Assembly (NCBI RefSeq): GCF_014651915.1
Contig: NZ_BMXU01000002.1
Location: 439,507 to 503,506, forward strand
Length of the DNA stretch: 64,000 bases
Direction: 5' to 3'
DNA from: Parvularcula lutaonensis
GTDB taxonomy: Bacteria; Pseudomonadota; Alphaproteobacteria; Caulobacterales; Parvularculaceae
The position numbers were made by a program, and so were the translations under genes. The notes under the pieces are model-generated. The model did not search any database and was not told the DNA's origin. It saw only the letters and a list, made by a program, of their open reading frames with translations. Shown here piece after piece: positions 43,647 through 52,360 of the stretch (the stretch's first letter is position 1; each line of letters opens with the position of its first letter).

Positions 43647-45005
43647 ATCTATGGACGGCTCTCCCGTTGCAAGGGGTGACGGTAAAGTTGGCTGCGTAGA
43701 TCCGTTGCAAACATCTATCCGGCGTCAGCTGGTCAGAGCCAGAGCGCCCAAATGGGGTATCCGCATGCGCGCGCCTCAACAGGTGGTAGGCCTCAAAGGC
43801 CGCGATAATAATCAGGCTCGTCGCGCACCGGTTCGATCCCGGCAGTCCATTTCCTCGTCGTCTTGCAATCAGCGTCTCAGTCTTCAGGCGGCGGCGCGGT
43901 AGGGTTCACCACTTCGAAGCACAGCCCAGAGTGAGAACCTGAACGCCATGCGTTCGAGTGAAGGTTCAAACCGTGCGTTCTTGTTGGCGACCGCAACTGT
44001 AGCTCGGTTGTAGCCGCGCCGTTCCCGAAGGTCGTTGACCCAGGCATTCAGCTGGTCATTCCTGTTAGGGGCAGTCCGGACGACTGCCCTTGCTCCGTGG
44101 ACAAGCAGCGTACGGAGGTGCTGACTTCCTCGCTTAGAGATGCTGAGCATCGTCCTCTTGTCACCGCTCGACTGCTGACGTGGCACCAGACCGAGCCAGG
44201 CGGCGAGATGCCTTCCGTTCCGAAACTCTTTCCCGTCGCCGATGGCGGCAACGATGGCAGTCGCCGTCTTCGGCCCGACGCCTTTGATCTTCGCAATCCG
44301 CTGACAGGTCGCGCTGTTTTTGAAGACGTCATTGATCTTCTTGTCGAAGGAAATGATCCGCCGGTCGAGGTCGCACATCAGGTCCCAAAGTTCGGCGATA
44401 GTGTCGCGCGCCATCTCGGATAGCTCATTCGTCCGATCGTTCAGGATCTCGGGAATCATCTTCCTCGCTCGGGTAATCGACTTTCCGAAGGCAAAGCCGC
44501 GGTCGAGAAGCAGGCCACGGATCTGACAGACAGTCGCCGTGCGGTGGTTCACGAGCCGCTGCCGTGCGCGGTGCAGCGCTTGGATATCCTGCTGTTCGAG
44601 TGTTTTGCGAGGCACCAATGGAATGTGAGGCTGACGCACCGCCGTACAAATCGCCTCGGCATCGTTTCCATCGTTCTTCTGTCCTCTGACAAAGGGCTTC
44701 ACGTACCGTGGCGCCACGAACCGCACCTTGTGGCCGAGCTCCTCGAACTTGCGCGCCCAGCAAAAGGCACCATTGCAAGCTTCGATTGCGACGGTGCACG
44801 GCTCCAAGCCACCCACTACGCCGAGCAGCTGTTCACGCATCACCCGCCGCTTGAAGACCGCTCGGCCGCGCCGATCGGCTCCGTGGAGCTGGAATACGTC
44901 CTTCGCGATGTCGATCCCGAGGATATCAATGGTGGTCATAGCTCTCTCCAATCTTTGCCGACGGCCGAATCCTGCCGGGTGGGAGGGAGAGCCGTCCATC
45001 CCATT
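43647..45005. mobile_element. IS110/IS1111-family element nested inside the IS3 orfA
   Basis: About 1359 bp. Near both ends lies a perfect 15-bp inverted repeat (43651-43665 and 44985-44999), slightly inside the ends, as in IS1111-type members. Joining 43646 to 45006 restores an uninterrupted 87-residue OrfA, which fixes the junctions to within a base or two. No target duplication is needed. About 200 bp at the left end (43680-43880) is non-coding. Confidence 0.88.
43884..44939 (-). CDS. IS110/IS1111-family transposase
   Basis: A 351-residue DEDD transposase. The RuvC-like N-domain starts DILGIDIAKDVFQLHG (first Asp), then CTVAIEACNGAF (Glu) and RGQKNDGNDAEAICTAV (Asp pair). The C-terminal IS116/IS110/IS902 domain has IKGVGPKTATAIVAAIGD and LAAWLGLVPRQQSSGDK. 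ATG 44939 is chosen by homology; the ORF's longer upstream part reads antisense through the IS3 gene. It looks intact. Confidence 0.94.
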   Translation of the reverse strand: MTTIDILGIDIAKDVFQLHGADRRGRAVFKRRVMREQLLGVVGGLEPCTVAIEACNGAFCWARKFEELGHKVRFVAPRYVKPFVRGQKNDGNDAEAICTAVRQPHIPLVPRKTLEQQDIQALHRARQRLVNHRTATVCQIRGLLLDRGFAFGKSITRARKMIPEILNDRTNELSEMARDTIAELWDLMCDLDRRIISFDKKINDVFKNSATCQRIAKIKGVGPKTATAIVAAIGDGKEFRNGRHLAAWLGLVPRQQSSGDKRTMLSISKRGSQHLRTLLVHGARAVVRTAPNRNDQLNAWVNDLRERRGYNRATVAVANKNARFEPSLERMAFRFSLWAVLRSGEPYRAAA

Positions 45006-45152
45006 AAGTGGAAAGCGAAGTTCGGGGGCATGGACGTTTCTGACGCCCGCAAGCTGAAGGTGCTCGAGACCGAGAACGCGCGGCTCAAGAAGCTGCTCGC
45101 CGAGCAAATGCTGGACAACACGATCCTGAAGGACCTCCTGGGAAAGAACTGA
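45006..45152 (+). pseudogene. IS3 transposase OrfA, 3' fragment with frameshift site
   Basis: 48 codons plus stop: [20 protein letters not shown], then a leucine-zipper-like [23 protein letters not shown]. In-frame with the 5' fragment. The heptamer G-GGA-AAG at 45140-45146 lies in the correct phase for -1 slippage just before the stop, and orfB is in the -1 frame, so OrfAB fusion by programmed frameshift would be expected in the uninterrupted element. Confidence 0.88.
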
Positions 45153-45160
45153 CGACGCCG

Positions 45161-46042
45161 ATGATGCGGCGGTCGGCAGCTCTCAAGGCGATGGCGGACT
45201 ATGACGTCTCGCAGCGCAGGGCGTGCCGGCTGGTCGGTGTCGATCCAAAGACCGTGCGCAGGGAACGGGTGCCGGACAGCCCCGAGGTCCGCACGCGCAT
45301 GCGTGAGATCGCGACAGAGCGAAGGCGCTTCGGATACCGGCGGATCGGCTTGATGCTGGAGCGGGAGGGCATCTGCATGAACCACAAGAAGCTCAGGCGT
45401 CTGTACAAGGAAGAGGGCCTGGCGGTGAAGCGGAGACGAGGCCGCAAGCGAGCCACAGGAACAAGAGAACCGATGCCGATCCCATTGGGCCCAGGTGAGC
45501 GTTGGTCCCTCGACTTTCTGGCCGAAACCTTCGGTGATGTCCGCCGGTTCCGTATCCTGGCTGTTATCGACGACTACACCCGCGAGTGCCTGGCCTTGGT
45601 GGCAGACACGTCCATCTCGGGGCAGCGCGTGGCGCGGGAACTCGACTCGGTGATCCGGCTCTACGGGAAGCCTCAGACCATAGTCAGCGATAACGGCACG
45701 GAGCTGACCAGTCGCGCGATCCTCCGTTGGCAGAGCGATCAAGGTGTCGCCTGGCACTACATCCAGCCGGGCAAGCCGACCCAGAACGCCTTCATTGAGT
45801 CATTCAATGGTCGCCTGCGCGATGAGCTTCTCAACGAGGAGGTCTTCGACAGTCTGCGCCATGCCCGAACCATGCTCGCCCGGTGGCGCCACGATTACAA
45901 CAACGTGCGTCCGCACACCTCTCTTGGCGGGCTCACGCCCGCCGAAGCGCGGCGATCGTCTCGGCTACCTGACGGCCAGCCGATCACCGCGCTCGCCATC
46001 AACCCAACCATCAGCTATCACCCCCAAGGACTCTCGAAATGA
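45161..46042 (+). CDS. IS3 transposase OrfB (integrase core)
   Basis: A 293-residue DDE transposase. An HTH_21-like region (about 50-95, [17 protein letters not shown]) precedes the integrase core with WSLDFLAE (Asp), IVSDNGTEL (Asp) and [14 protein letters not shown] (Glu). The C-terminal [15 protein letters not shown] is typical. It looks intact but normally needs OrfA, which is disrupted upstream. Confidence 0.94.
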   Translation: MMRRSAALKAMADYDVSQRRACRLVGVDPKTVRRERVPDSPEVRTRMREIATERRRFGYRRIGLMLEREGICMNHKKLRRLYKEEGLAVKRRRGRKRATGTREPMPIPLGPGERWSLDFLAETFGDVRRFRILAVIDDYTRECLALVADTSISGQRVARELDSVIRLYGKPQTIVSDNGTELTSRAILRWQSDQGVAWHYIQPGKPTQNAFIESFNGRLRDELLNEEVFDSLRHARTMLARWRHDYNNVRPHTSLGGLTPAEARRSSRLPDGQPITALAINPTISYHPQGLSK

Positions 46043-46068
46043 ACGAGGGCGCCTAAGGGCTCAGGTCA

Positions 46069-46648
46069 GGCCCAACTCCCCGATGATCCCGCTTTTATCC
46101 GGCGACTGAAAGAGCACCGCAACAGCTGGCGCTTTGCGAGGCGTCCTTCGAAGATCGAAGTCCCGGGCCCCGGGCAGGAGAGCGTCTGGGACTACCCGCG
46201 CCCACCGGAGGTCCGCGATGCCGAAGCCCCGCTGAAGGTTGTCTTCAACGGCGAAGTGGTCGCCAAGACCAAGCGCGGGCTGAAAGTCGTCGAAACCGCA
46301 GGTGCTCCCGTCTACCACTTCCCGCCAGACGATGTGCGTACGGAGTTTCTGACGCCTGTGCCCGGCTCCACGTTTTGCGAGTGGAAAGGGGAAGCGCGCT
46401 ACTTCAACCTTACCGTGGGCGGAAGGACTGCCGAGAAAGCCGTCTACTGCTACCCTGACCCGCTCGACGATCTCGGCCGTGGCTTCGCGCGAATAGCGGG
46501 CTGGTATGTCTTCTATGCTGGGGCCATGGACGGGGCCTGGGTCGGTGACGAGAAAGCTGCAACACAGCCTGGCAACTATTATGCAGGCTGGGTCACAAGC
46601 TGTATCGCCGGACCCATCAAGGGTATTCCGGGTTCGGAGGGCTGGTAG
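46069..46648 (+). pseudogene. DUF427 gene interrupted at codon 2 by the IS3 element
   Basis: The open frame contains DUF427: LKVVFNGEVVAKTKRG, VYHFPPDDVRTEFL, STFCEWKGEARYF and GNYYAGWVTSCIAGPIKG, ending GSEGW. No ATG occurs between the IS end and this domain. Excising the IS and one GGCC copy joins ATG-GCC at 43463-43468 to CAA at 46073, restoring a 191-residue frame starting MAQLPDDPAF. Thus the start codon was separated from the body by insertion. An internal GTG at 46256 could still give a truncated product. Confidence 0.8.
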
Positions 46649-47509
46649 CTACTCCGCCGCTGCGGCGCGCGGCGTTATATCCCAGAAGTCCCGCGGCTTG
46701 CCGATCATGTCGAGAAAGAGGTCGGCATCGGCGCGCATCCGCGCAATCTCTTCAGCCGGGATCAGCGCGGGGTCGCTCCACGCGTCAGGCACGTTCACCT
46801 TCTTGCGCACCACCTCTTTCAGGTTCTGTTTCATCCGGCGCGGGATCAGCGGCCTCACCTTGTGCCAGAGCTTGTTGGTGCGGAGTGCATCGAGAAACCC
46901 ATGCGTGGACGGACGGTCCTGAAGTCGCGTCTCGCGGGTGTTCGTCTTGATGAGGTCGAGCCGCACGGAAGGATCGACGCCGAGAAATTCAAGGCAATCC
47001 GCAACCACTTGGTCCCGATCGGCAAGCAGGTCTTCGAGCAGCATGACGTGCAGCTGTTCCCGCGGGAAGAACGCCAGGAAATCCTGCAGCCTTGTATGGT
47101 ACAAGCTCGTTTCCACAAGAAAGTCTCGTTCACGGATCATCTCATCCATAGGAACGGGGAGCCGAAGGTTACCCACGGACTGGACATAGTGCGAGGTCAG
47201 CCGGTCAATCGGGTTCCGGGCGATGAAGACAAGCTTCACATCAGGCAGGTGTCGCGCCATCCGCTCTGCATATTCCCGTGCCCGCTTGCCCTGCGTGTAG
47301 CCCGGCGTCCCCTCCATCGCGAGCTGGCCATCTTCGGCGCCGTCGAAAAGCGACGTATACCAATCAATTCCCCAATCGTAGTAGCGATCGAAGAATCGCG
47401 CTTCTTTTTCCCGGTACATGAAAATGCCCGGATGCTTCTCCAGTGACTGGCAGAAACTGGTCGTGCCAGCGCGGGGAGAGCCGATAACGATGGCGCCTGG
47501 TAAGGTCAT
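46649..47509 (-). CDS. Sulfotransferase family protein
   Basis: A 286-residue PAPS-dependent sulfotransferase. The 5'-phosphosulfate loop is IGSPRAGTTSFCQSLEKHP at residues 8-26 and the 3'-phosphate site is IARNPIDRLTSHYV near 98-110. The length is normal. Bacterial members sulfate glycans, lipids or small molecules; the acceptor is unknown. It converges on the DUF427 remnant with no intergenic base. Confidence 0.88.
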   Translation of the reverse strand: MTLPGAIVIGSPRAGTTSFCQSLEKHPGIFMYREKEARFFDRYYDWGIDWYTSLFDGAEDGQLAMEGTPGYTQGKRAREYAERMARHLPDVKLVFIARNPIDRLTSHYVQSVGNLRLPVPMDEMIRERDFLVETSLYHTRLQDFLAFFPREQLHVMLLEDLLADRDQVVADCLEFLGVDPSVRLDLIKTNTRETRLQDRPSTHGFLDALRTNKLWHKVRPLIPRRMKQNLKEVVRKKVNVPDAWSDPALIPAEEIARMRADADLFLDMIGKPRDFWDITPRAAAAE

Positions 47510-47553
47510 GGCAGACCGTTTGCGAAGGTTCGTGAGGAATGTCTAACGGTCCC

Positions 47554-49053
47554 TCACGCCTCAGCCTTGTCCTGCTCCAGCTCCACGTCATAGCCCCAGA
47601 GGAACTTGAGGTGGCCCATGACGGCATCCTGTGTCCTCCGGTCGAGAATCCGGTCCTTGTAGACTGTGTGCCGGATCTTCAGCGTGCGATCACCTGAGAG
47701 GTCGGCGCCCACCACCTGCAGGTTCGGCTCGTGCATGCCAAGGTCATACATGGTCGACAGGGCGTTGCGCACGTCGCGGTAGCCCATCTCGTCGTGGATG
47801 GCCTCGACGCGGTAGTAGGGCTTCCTGCCATCGTCGCCGAGCGCGAAGAACCCGAAATCGCGAATCACCTTGGGCGAGAGATATTGCTGGATGAAGCTCT
47901 CATCCCGGAAGTTCGCCCAGGCGTTCTTCAGCTCGCCGCGCCAGTCGCCATGTCCCGCCATGGCCGGGAACCACTCGCGATCTTCGTCCGTGGGATCGGT
48001 CACGATACGAACGATATCTTCCATCATCGCGAAGCCGAGGGCATAGGGATTGATGCCTGAATAGCGCGGATCATCGAACTCGGGCTGGAACACCACCGAG
48101 CTGTGCGAGTGCAGGAACTCTAGGATCGAGCCGTCCGAGATCTGGCCCCGGCGGTGGAGCTCGTTCATGATATAGTGGTGCACGAAGGTTGCGCAGCCTT
48201 CGTTCATCACCTTCGTCTGCTTCTGCGGATAAAAGTACTGGCTGACATTCCGCACGATGCGGATCAGTTCGCGCTGCCAGGGCCGGAGCGACGGCGAAGC
48301 CTTCTCGATGAAATAGAGAAGGTTCTCCTCGGGCAGTTTGATGTTCCGCACCTCGCCAAGCCGTGCTTCCGCGGCCTCTTCATCCTCCTCACGCTGAGGA
48401 AGCGTGCGCCAGAGGTCGTTGAAGTTCTCACGCTCATGCTCGAGTCGCGCTTCGACCTTGGCCCGCATCTCGGTCTGCGACAGCTTGGGCGGTCGGTTGT
48501 AGCGGAAGACGCCCTGGTCCTGCAGCGCGTGGGCCGCGTCGAGGGTCTGCTCCACCTCTTCCCAGCCATATTCGTCCTCACACCTTGCAATATACTTCTT
48601 GGCGAAGTCGAGATAGGTCAGGATCGACGAAGCATCCGTCCACTGCTGGAACAGGTAGTTGTTCTTGAAGAAGTGGTTGTGGCCCATGCAGGCGTGCGCC
48701 ATCACCAACGCCTGCATCGTCATGGAGTTCTCTTCCATCAGATACGAGATACACGGATCACTGTTAATCACGATCTCATAGGCGAGACCCGTGTAGCCCT
48801 TCTGGTAATTCATCGAGTCCCGGGCAAACGCCTTGCCGAAGGACCAGTGGCGATACATCAGCGGCATGCCGTGCGAGCTGTAGGCGTCGAGCATCTGCTC
48901 GGATGTGATGATCTCGATCTGGTTCTTGTAGACATCGAGGCCGAGATCATTGAGGCCGATATCCTCGATCGCGTCGAACGTGCGCTGAAGATCCGCGAAG
49001 GTCCACGCGGCCTCCGAGAACAGGAGATTGTCGCTCTTCGGTGTGGCGCTCAT
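47554..49053 (-). CDS. SpoVR family protein
   Basis: A 499-residue SpoVR-type protein. Hallmarks include LMYRHWSFGKAFARD, VINSDPCISYLMEENSMTMQ, ACMGHNHFFKNNYLFQQW and NEGCATFVHHYIMNELH, all typical and rich in conserved His. In proteobacteria SpoVR (YcgB) is induced with YeaG/YeaH in stationary phase or stress; its biochemistry is unsettled. It is the last gene of a minus-strand run of five genes joined by 4-bp overlaps. Confidence 0.95.
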   Translation of the reverse strand: MSATPKSDNLLFSEAAWTFADLQRTFDAIEDIGLNDLGLDVYKNQIEIITSEQMLDAYSSHGMPLMYRHWSFGKAFARDSMNYQKGYTGLAYEIVINSDPCISYLMEENSMTMQALVMAHACMGHNHFFKNNYLFQQWTDASSILTYLDFAKKYIARCEDEYGWEEVEQTLDAAHALQDQGVFRYNRPPKLSQTEMRAKVEARLEHERENFNDLWRTLPQREEDEEAAEARLGEVRNIKLPEENLLYFIEKASPSLRPWQRELIRIVRNVSQYFYPQKQTKVMNEGCATFVHHYIMNELHRRGQISDGSILEFLHSHSSVVFQPEFDDPRYSGINPYALGFAMMEDIVRIVTDPTDEDREWFPAMAGHGDWRGELKNAWANFRDESFIQQYLSPKVIRDFGFFALGDDGRKPYYRVEAIHDEMGYRDVRNALSTMYDLGMHEPNLQVVGADLSGDRTLKIRHTVYKDRILDRRTQDAVMGHLKFLWGYDVELEQDKAEA

Positions 49054-49457
49054 TCTGTCGCCTCCTCGTTGCCCCTGACGGTCGCCAGCCCGGCTTTCCG
49101 CCAGGCTAGGATACCGCCGTCCAGATGATAAATGGTTTCGACCTCGAGGTCCTTTAAGATCCGTAGAGCCCGCGACGACCTTCTGCCGCTCTTGCAGTGC
49201 ACGAGAACGCCGCCGGAAAGGTCGAGTTCGGCCACCTGCGCCCGGAAGTTGGGCGAGAAATAGTTGACCTGCACCGCCCCTTCGATGTGCCCGTCATCAT
49301 ATTCGCTACGGGTGCGGACATCGAGGACAGTGACTTCGGGATTCGCCTCTAGGAGCTCGGCCGCTTCCTCGGCGGTCACATGGACGACGCCATCGCGGAG
49401 CTGCCCGATCTCGGGGCCAGCGACGAGGAAGAGGGCGGCGGAGAGGGCGGCGATCAT
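49050..49457 (-). CDS. Exported rhodanese-like protein
   Basis: A 135-residue protein with a short signal peptide (MIAALSAALFLVAG). A single rhodanese domain follows: VTVLDVRTRSEYDDGHIEGA and the catalytic loop VHCKSGRRSSRALR (Cys). Single-domain exported rhodaneses handle sulfane sulfur or act as thiol carriers in the envelope. It lies between a small unknown gene and SpoVR with 4-bp overlaps on each side. Confidence 0.88.
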   Translation of the reverse strand: MIAALSAALFLVAGPEIGQLRDGVVHVTAEEAAELLEANPEVTVLDVRTRSEYDDGHIEGAVQVNYFSPNFRAQVAELDLSGGVLVHCKSGRRSSRALRILKDLEVETIYHLDGGILAWRKAGLATVRGNEEATE

Positions 49458-49678
49458 GGGCGGTTCCTTCCGAGTTCGTCGTGGGAGCTCAACCAGTCAC
49501 CATGCACGACAGCGGACAGGCTTTCTGTGTTGAACTTGAGAAGGGCGAGGTCAACGGAGCTTGCGGTGACGTGGGGGAGGTCAGCGCCCGTCTGCTCTCG
49601 GAGGAACTCGGCCCGCTTGGCCGCGGCGTCTGCGGTGAAGTTGTCGGCTCTGTCGCGGGGGATGCGGAGAGGGCTCAT
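49454..49678 (-). CDS. Small hypothetical protein in the SpoVR operon
   Basis: A 74-residue product from ATG 49678, which overlaps the stop of the upstream membrane-protein gene (ATGA); a longer start at 49705 is less likely. It contains RADNFTADAAAKRAEFLREQ and ends in polar residues. No family is recognised, no membrane segment. Retention of 4-bp overlaps on both sides argues that it is a real coding gene. Confidence 0.65.
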   Translation of the reverse strand: MSPLRIPRDRADNFTADAAAKRAEFLREQTGADLPHVTASSVDLALLKFNTESLSAVVHGDWLSSHDELGRNRP

Positions 49679-50025
49679 CGGCTGCGTCTCCGCGGAATAG
49701 CCCACATTTGACGGTTTAGCAGAAAATGCAACGCGATAGCGAGGAAGGGTGACGTCATTAAGAGGAGGGCGCTGCCCTCAGGGAACGTTCGCTCCATGCC
49801 TCCGAGTGATACCAAGAGCACAAGCAAGACAGCAGGAACGAGGATTGGATAAAATAGGTATACGGATATAAGAAAGAGAATCCGTATGGTTGTGCGCTTT
49901 GCAGTCCCAGTAGCTCGCTTCAACAGACGCCTCCGCGCCAGTGTCAATGCATCTGTGAAAGCATAAGACACGGAGAACGCGCCGAGTAGAAACCCGAGAA
50001 GCAGTACGGAGCTTTCGGCAGTCAC
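49675..50025 (-). CDS. Hypothetical membrane protein in the SpoVR operon
   Basis: A 116-residue protein with three hydrophobic segments (about 7-27, 46-72, 84-103) and a basic loop RRRLLKRATGTAKRTT. Unrecognised family. The base composition is AT-richer than its neighbours (several TAT and ATA codons). Start overlaps the DUF444 stop and its stop overlaps the next start, each by 4 bp. Confidence 0.65.
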   Translation of the reverse strand: MTAESSVLLLGFLLGAFSVSYAFTDALTLARRRLLKRATGTAKRTTIRILFLISVYLFYPILVPAVLLVLLVSLGGMERTFPEGSALLLMTSPFLAIALHFLLNRQMWAIPRRRSR

Positions 50026-51332
50026 GCCGCCTGCCCCTTCTTCTCTTTCGAGAACAGCTCACGGAACACCGGGAAAATATCTCGCGGATGCGCGATCCTG
50101 GTCTGCGCGAAGCGTGGGTCCTTGATGCTGCGATACGCGCGCCAGAGTTCGGCGCCTGCGTCGGGATCGCTGAAGACATCCATCTCGCGCTCATCGAGGA
50201 TCTCGATATAGGCGTAGTACTGAAGGATCGGCAGGACCTCTTCATTCAGCAATTGCACACAGCGCTGGGCGTCGCCTGATTGCGTGTAACCGTCAGAAGC
50301 CTGAGCGACATAGATGTTCCAGTCGTCGGTGGGGAAGCGGTCGCGCTGGATCTCCTGCATCACCTCGATCGCCGTCGAGACGATCGTGCCGCCCGACTGG
50401 CGAGAGTAGAAGAAGGTCTCCTCGTCCACTTCCTCGGCATGGTGCGTGTGCCGAATAAAGACGACCTCCACTTTCTCATACCGCTTCTGCAGGAAGAGGT
50501 AGAGCAGCATGTAGAACCGCTTGGCGAGATCCTTCTCGCGTTCGCCCATCGAGCCGGAGACGTCCATCAGGCAGAACATCACGGCCGCTGTGGTAGGGAT
50601 CGGCTGGGGCGCAAAAGCATTGTAGCGCACATCGAGCGGGTCGATGTAAGGCGCCCAGCGCCGCCGGGCTTCGAGTTCTTCGAGCTTGGCGAGCACGGCC
50701 TTCATTTCGGCCCGCTGCTCGTCTGTCGGCTGAGCAATCCGTTCGAGGTTGAAGAGCCGCTCTTTCAGCTCATTCACCTCTTTCGTGGAAGGCCGTTTGA
50801 GGGCCAGCCGCCGACCATGGGCGTTCTTCATCGTGCGGATGAGATTGAGGTTCGTCGGCGCGCCCGTGACCGTCACGCCGGCCCGGCGCCACTTCCATGC
50901 CGTCATCTCCTTGAGCGACGTCTTGATGAGGTTCGGCAGCTCGAGATCCTCGAAGAAGATATCAAGGAACTCGTCCTGGGTCAGGGTGAAGCTGAAATTG
51001 TCCTCGCCATCCCCTGAATCCGACGCGTCCTTGCCGCCCTTGCCGCCGCCCTGGGGAGGCTTTCTCAGCCTATCCCCGGTCGAGAATTCCTTGTTGCCCG
51101 GATGGACATGCTGCCGCCTGCCGCTCGCGCCATCGAGACGGAACCGCGGCTCGGCCGTCGATTTCGCGGGAATCGAGATCTTGCCGGACTTCTCCAGCTC
51201 CTTGACCGAGCGGTCGCGGAGGGAGCGGTTCACGGCCTCCTTGATCTGTCCTTTGGCGCGGCGGAAGAAGCGCTGGCGGTTGCCGAGCGATTTGCCCTTG
51301 GGGTTCAGGCGGCGGTCGATGAAGTGCGACAT
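50022..51332 (-). CDS. DUF444 protein (YeaH/YhbH family, VWA-like)
   Basis: A 436-residue protein. It begins FIDRRLNPKGKSLGNRQRFFRR, has a disordered Gly-rich linker (about 90-115), and contains a VWA-like segment with the MIDAS-type DVSGSMGEREK near residue 265, followed by VVFIRHTHHAEEV and SGGTIVSTAIEVM. YeaH works with the YeaG/PrkA kinase and SpoVR in stress response. Here prkA is not adjacent; an HTH regulator gene lies upstream instead. Confidence 0.93.
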   Translation of the reverse strand: MSHFIDRRLNPKGKSLGNRQRFFRRAKGQIKEAVNRSLRDRSVKELEKSGKISIPAKSTAEPRFRLDGASGRRQHVHPGNKEFSTGDRLRKPPQGGGKGGKDASDSGDGEDNFSFTLTQDEFLDIFFEDLELPNLIKTSLKEMTAWKWRRAGVTVTGAPTNLNLIRTMKNAHGRRLALKRPSTKEVNELKERLFNLERIAQPTDEQRAEMKAVLAKLEELEARRRWAPYIDPLDVRYNAFAPQPIPTTAAVMFCLMDVSGSMGEREKDLAKRFYMLLYLFLQKRYEKVEVVFIRHTHHAEEVDEETFFYSRQSGGTIVSTAIEVMQEIQRDRFPTDDWNIYVAQASDGYTQSGDAQRCVQLLNEEVLPILQYYAYIEILDEREMDVFSDPDAGAELWRAYRSIKDPRFAQTRIAHPRDIFPVFRELFSKEKKGQAA

Positions 51333-51383
51333 GCCCCTAAGGTAACCATAATTGCTAACTGTACCTATAGCGAGAGCATGAAA

Positions 51384-51408
51384 CTCTTTTCCTCATTGGA
51401 AAAAAGAG
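51384..51408. repeat. Inverted repeat between the HTH gene and the DUF444 gene
   Basis: ctcttttcc (51384-51392) and ggaaaaaagag (51398-51408) form a stem with one A bulge region and a 5-nt loop. It may act as a weak terminator or attenuator between the two codirectional minus-strand genes. Confidence 0.4.
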
Positions 51409-51418
51409 AGGATCGGTG

Positions 51419-52303
51419 TCACTTCGCTCCCCCGGCGATCTCGCTCAGGTTCGCTCCTCGCGACATCGACCGGCTGAAAAGGAGCCTGAGGACGCCCTCG
51501 GCTTCGGCATGGGCGTCGCGGGTCAGATGGCGTGCGAGGGCCGGGTCGATCGAGCCTTCGGGCGCGAGGGGATTGAGTTCGGCAACGGCTTTTTCGAACA
51601 TCGCTTCGTCTTCCTCGCGATTACCCGTGACATCGGCAATCCTGTGCAGCACGCAGACCGATGCCGCAGGCGATCCGCCGGCATCGCGCAGGGTGGCGAG
51701 GTTCATCCCGTCGAGCACCTGGGGCTTTTGCCGGGCAACACCGTTGTAGATCGAGAACAGCATCGTCCCCGACTCCTGGTCGAAGGACACACCAAAGGTC
51801 TGGTGTTGCAGGAGCAGCGACCAGCCTTCGTAGCGCACGCCCTCGACGCCGATCTTGACCGACAGCGCACCATCGCCCCGGTCATTCGTGATCAGCGTGA
51901 TGTCGTGGACGAATCGCCCCGGCAGGTCATGGGAAGGTCGGGTCGTCTTCCAGAGGCCGCAGTAGAGATCGCCGCGCTGGTTCGCCGAGCGTTTGGCTTC
52001 GTCGATGAAGGACGACGGAATCCATTGCGGGATCGACGTTGCGGGCCCCTGTCCATCAGCGCCGATGCGGCGCGTGAACTCGTCCAGCGGCCGCTCCCAG
52101 TCCAGCACCGTGAAACCGTCAATCCGTTCCGCAACATAGCGAGTAAGATTCGCAAGATTGTGCTCGCTTGGCGTCACGGCACCGGAGGCCCAGCGGCCGA
52201 CCAGAGACTTGTCCACATTGAGAGCGGAGGCGAGCCCGGCACGGCTGACCACCAGCACCTTCAGCACCAGCTGCAGCTTCTGAGGGAAGTCTTTCGCATT
52301 CAT
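51419..52303 (-). CDS. HTH transcriptional regulator with C-terminal sensor-like region
   Basis: A 294-residue protein from ATG 52303, chosen because the helix-turn-helix (LKVLVVSRAGLASALNVDKSLVGRWASG, shown here in part as SRAGLASALNVDKS and LVGRW) begins near residue 12. The rest (about 70-294) is a mostly beta region with WERPLDEFTRRIG and SSFIDEAKRSANQ, unrecognised. It probably regulates itself and the downstream stress operon. Three phased TGCAAC repeats lie just upstream. Confidence 0.75.
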   Translation of the reverse strand: MNAKDFPQKLQLVLKVLVVSRAGLASALNVDKSLVGRWASGAVTPSEHNLANLTRYVAERIDGFTVLDWERPLDEFTRRIGADGQGPATSIPQWIPSSFIDEAKRSANQRGDLYCGLWKTTRPSHDLPGRFVHDITLITNDRGDGALSVKIGVEGVRYEGWSLLLQHQTFGVSFDQESGTMLFSIYNGVARQKPQVLDGMNLATLRDAGGSPAASVCVLHRIADVTGNREEDEAMFEKAVAELNPLAPEGSIDPALARHLTRDAHAEAEGVLRLLFSRSMSRGANLSEIAGGAK

Positions 52304-52334
52304 AGGCGCAGCGTTGCCGCAACCCGCCGCGTCG

Positions 52335-52360
52335 TGCAACCATATGCAACCACGTGCAAC
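52335..52360 (-). promoter_or_regulatory. Three phased TGCAAC repeats upstream of the HTH gene
   Basis: TGCAAC occurs at 52335, 52345 and 52355, exactly 10 bp apart, so all face the same side of the helix. They start about 32 bp upstream of the ATG. This fits a cooperative binding site, perhaps for the encoded regulator itself. Confidence 0.6.

Larger units (their letters stand above)
43469..46068 (+). mobile_element. IS3-family (IS407-like) insertion sequence, itself interrupted
   Basis: The ends are TGAGCTGAGCCCC at 43469 and its near inverse complement GGGCTCAGGTCA ending at 46068. The flanks are a 4-bp direct repeat GGCC (43465-43468 and 46069-46072), the target duplication. Total length 2600 bp; subtracting the 1359-bp inner element gives 1241 bp, normal for this group. 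It encodes orfA (split) and orfB. OrfB looks complete, but orfA is broken, so the element should be inactive by itself. Confidence 0.92.

Noticed and set aside
43828-43852. tRNA T-arm-like sequence (ccggttcgatcccgg) in the IS110 end
   Set aside because: Only four of five stem pairs form, and no D or anticodon arm lies upstream.
44544-45152. A 202-residue plus-strand ORF spanning the IS110 end and IS3 orfA
   Set aside because: The first two thirds are antisense to the IS110 transposase; only 45006-45152 is genuine OrfA.
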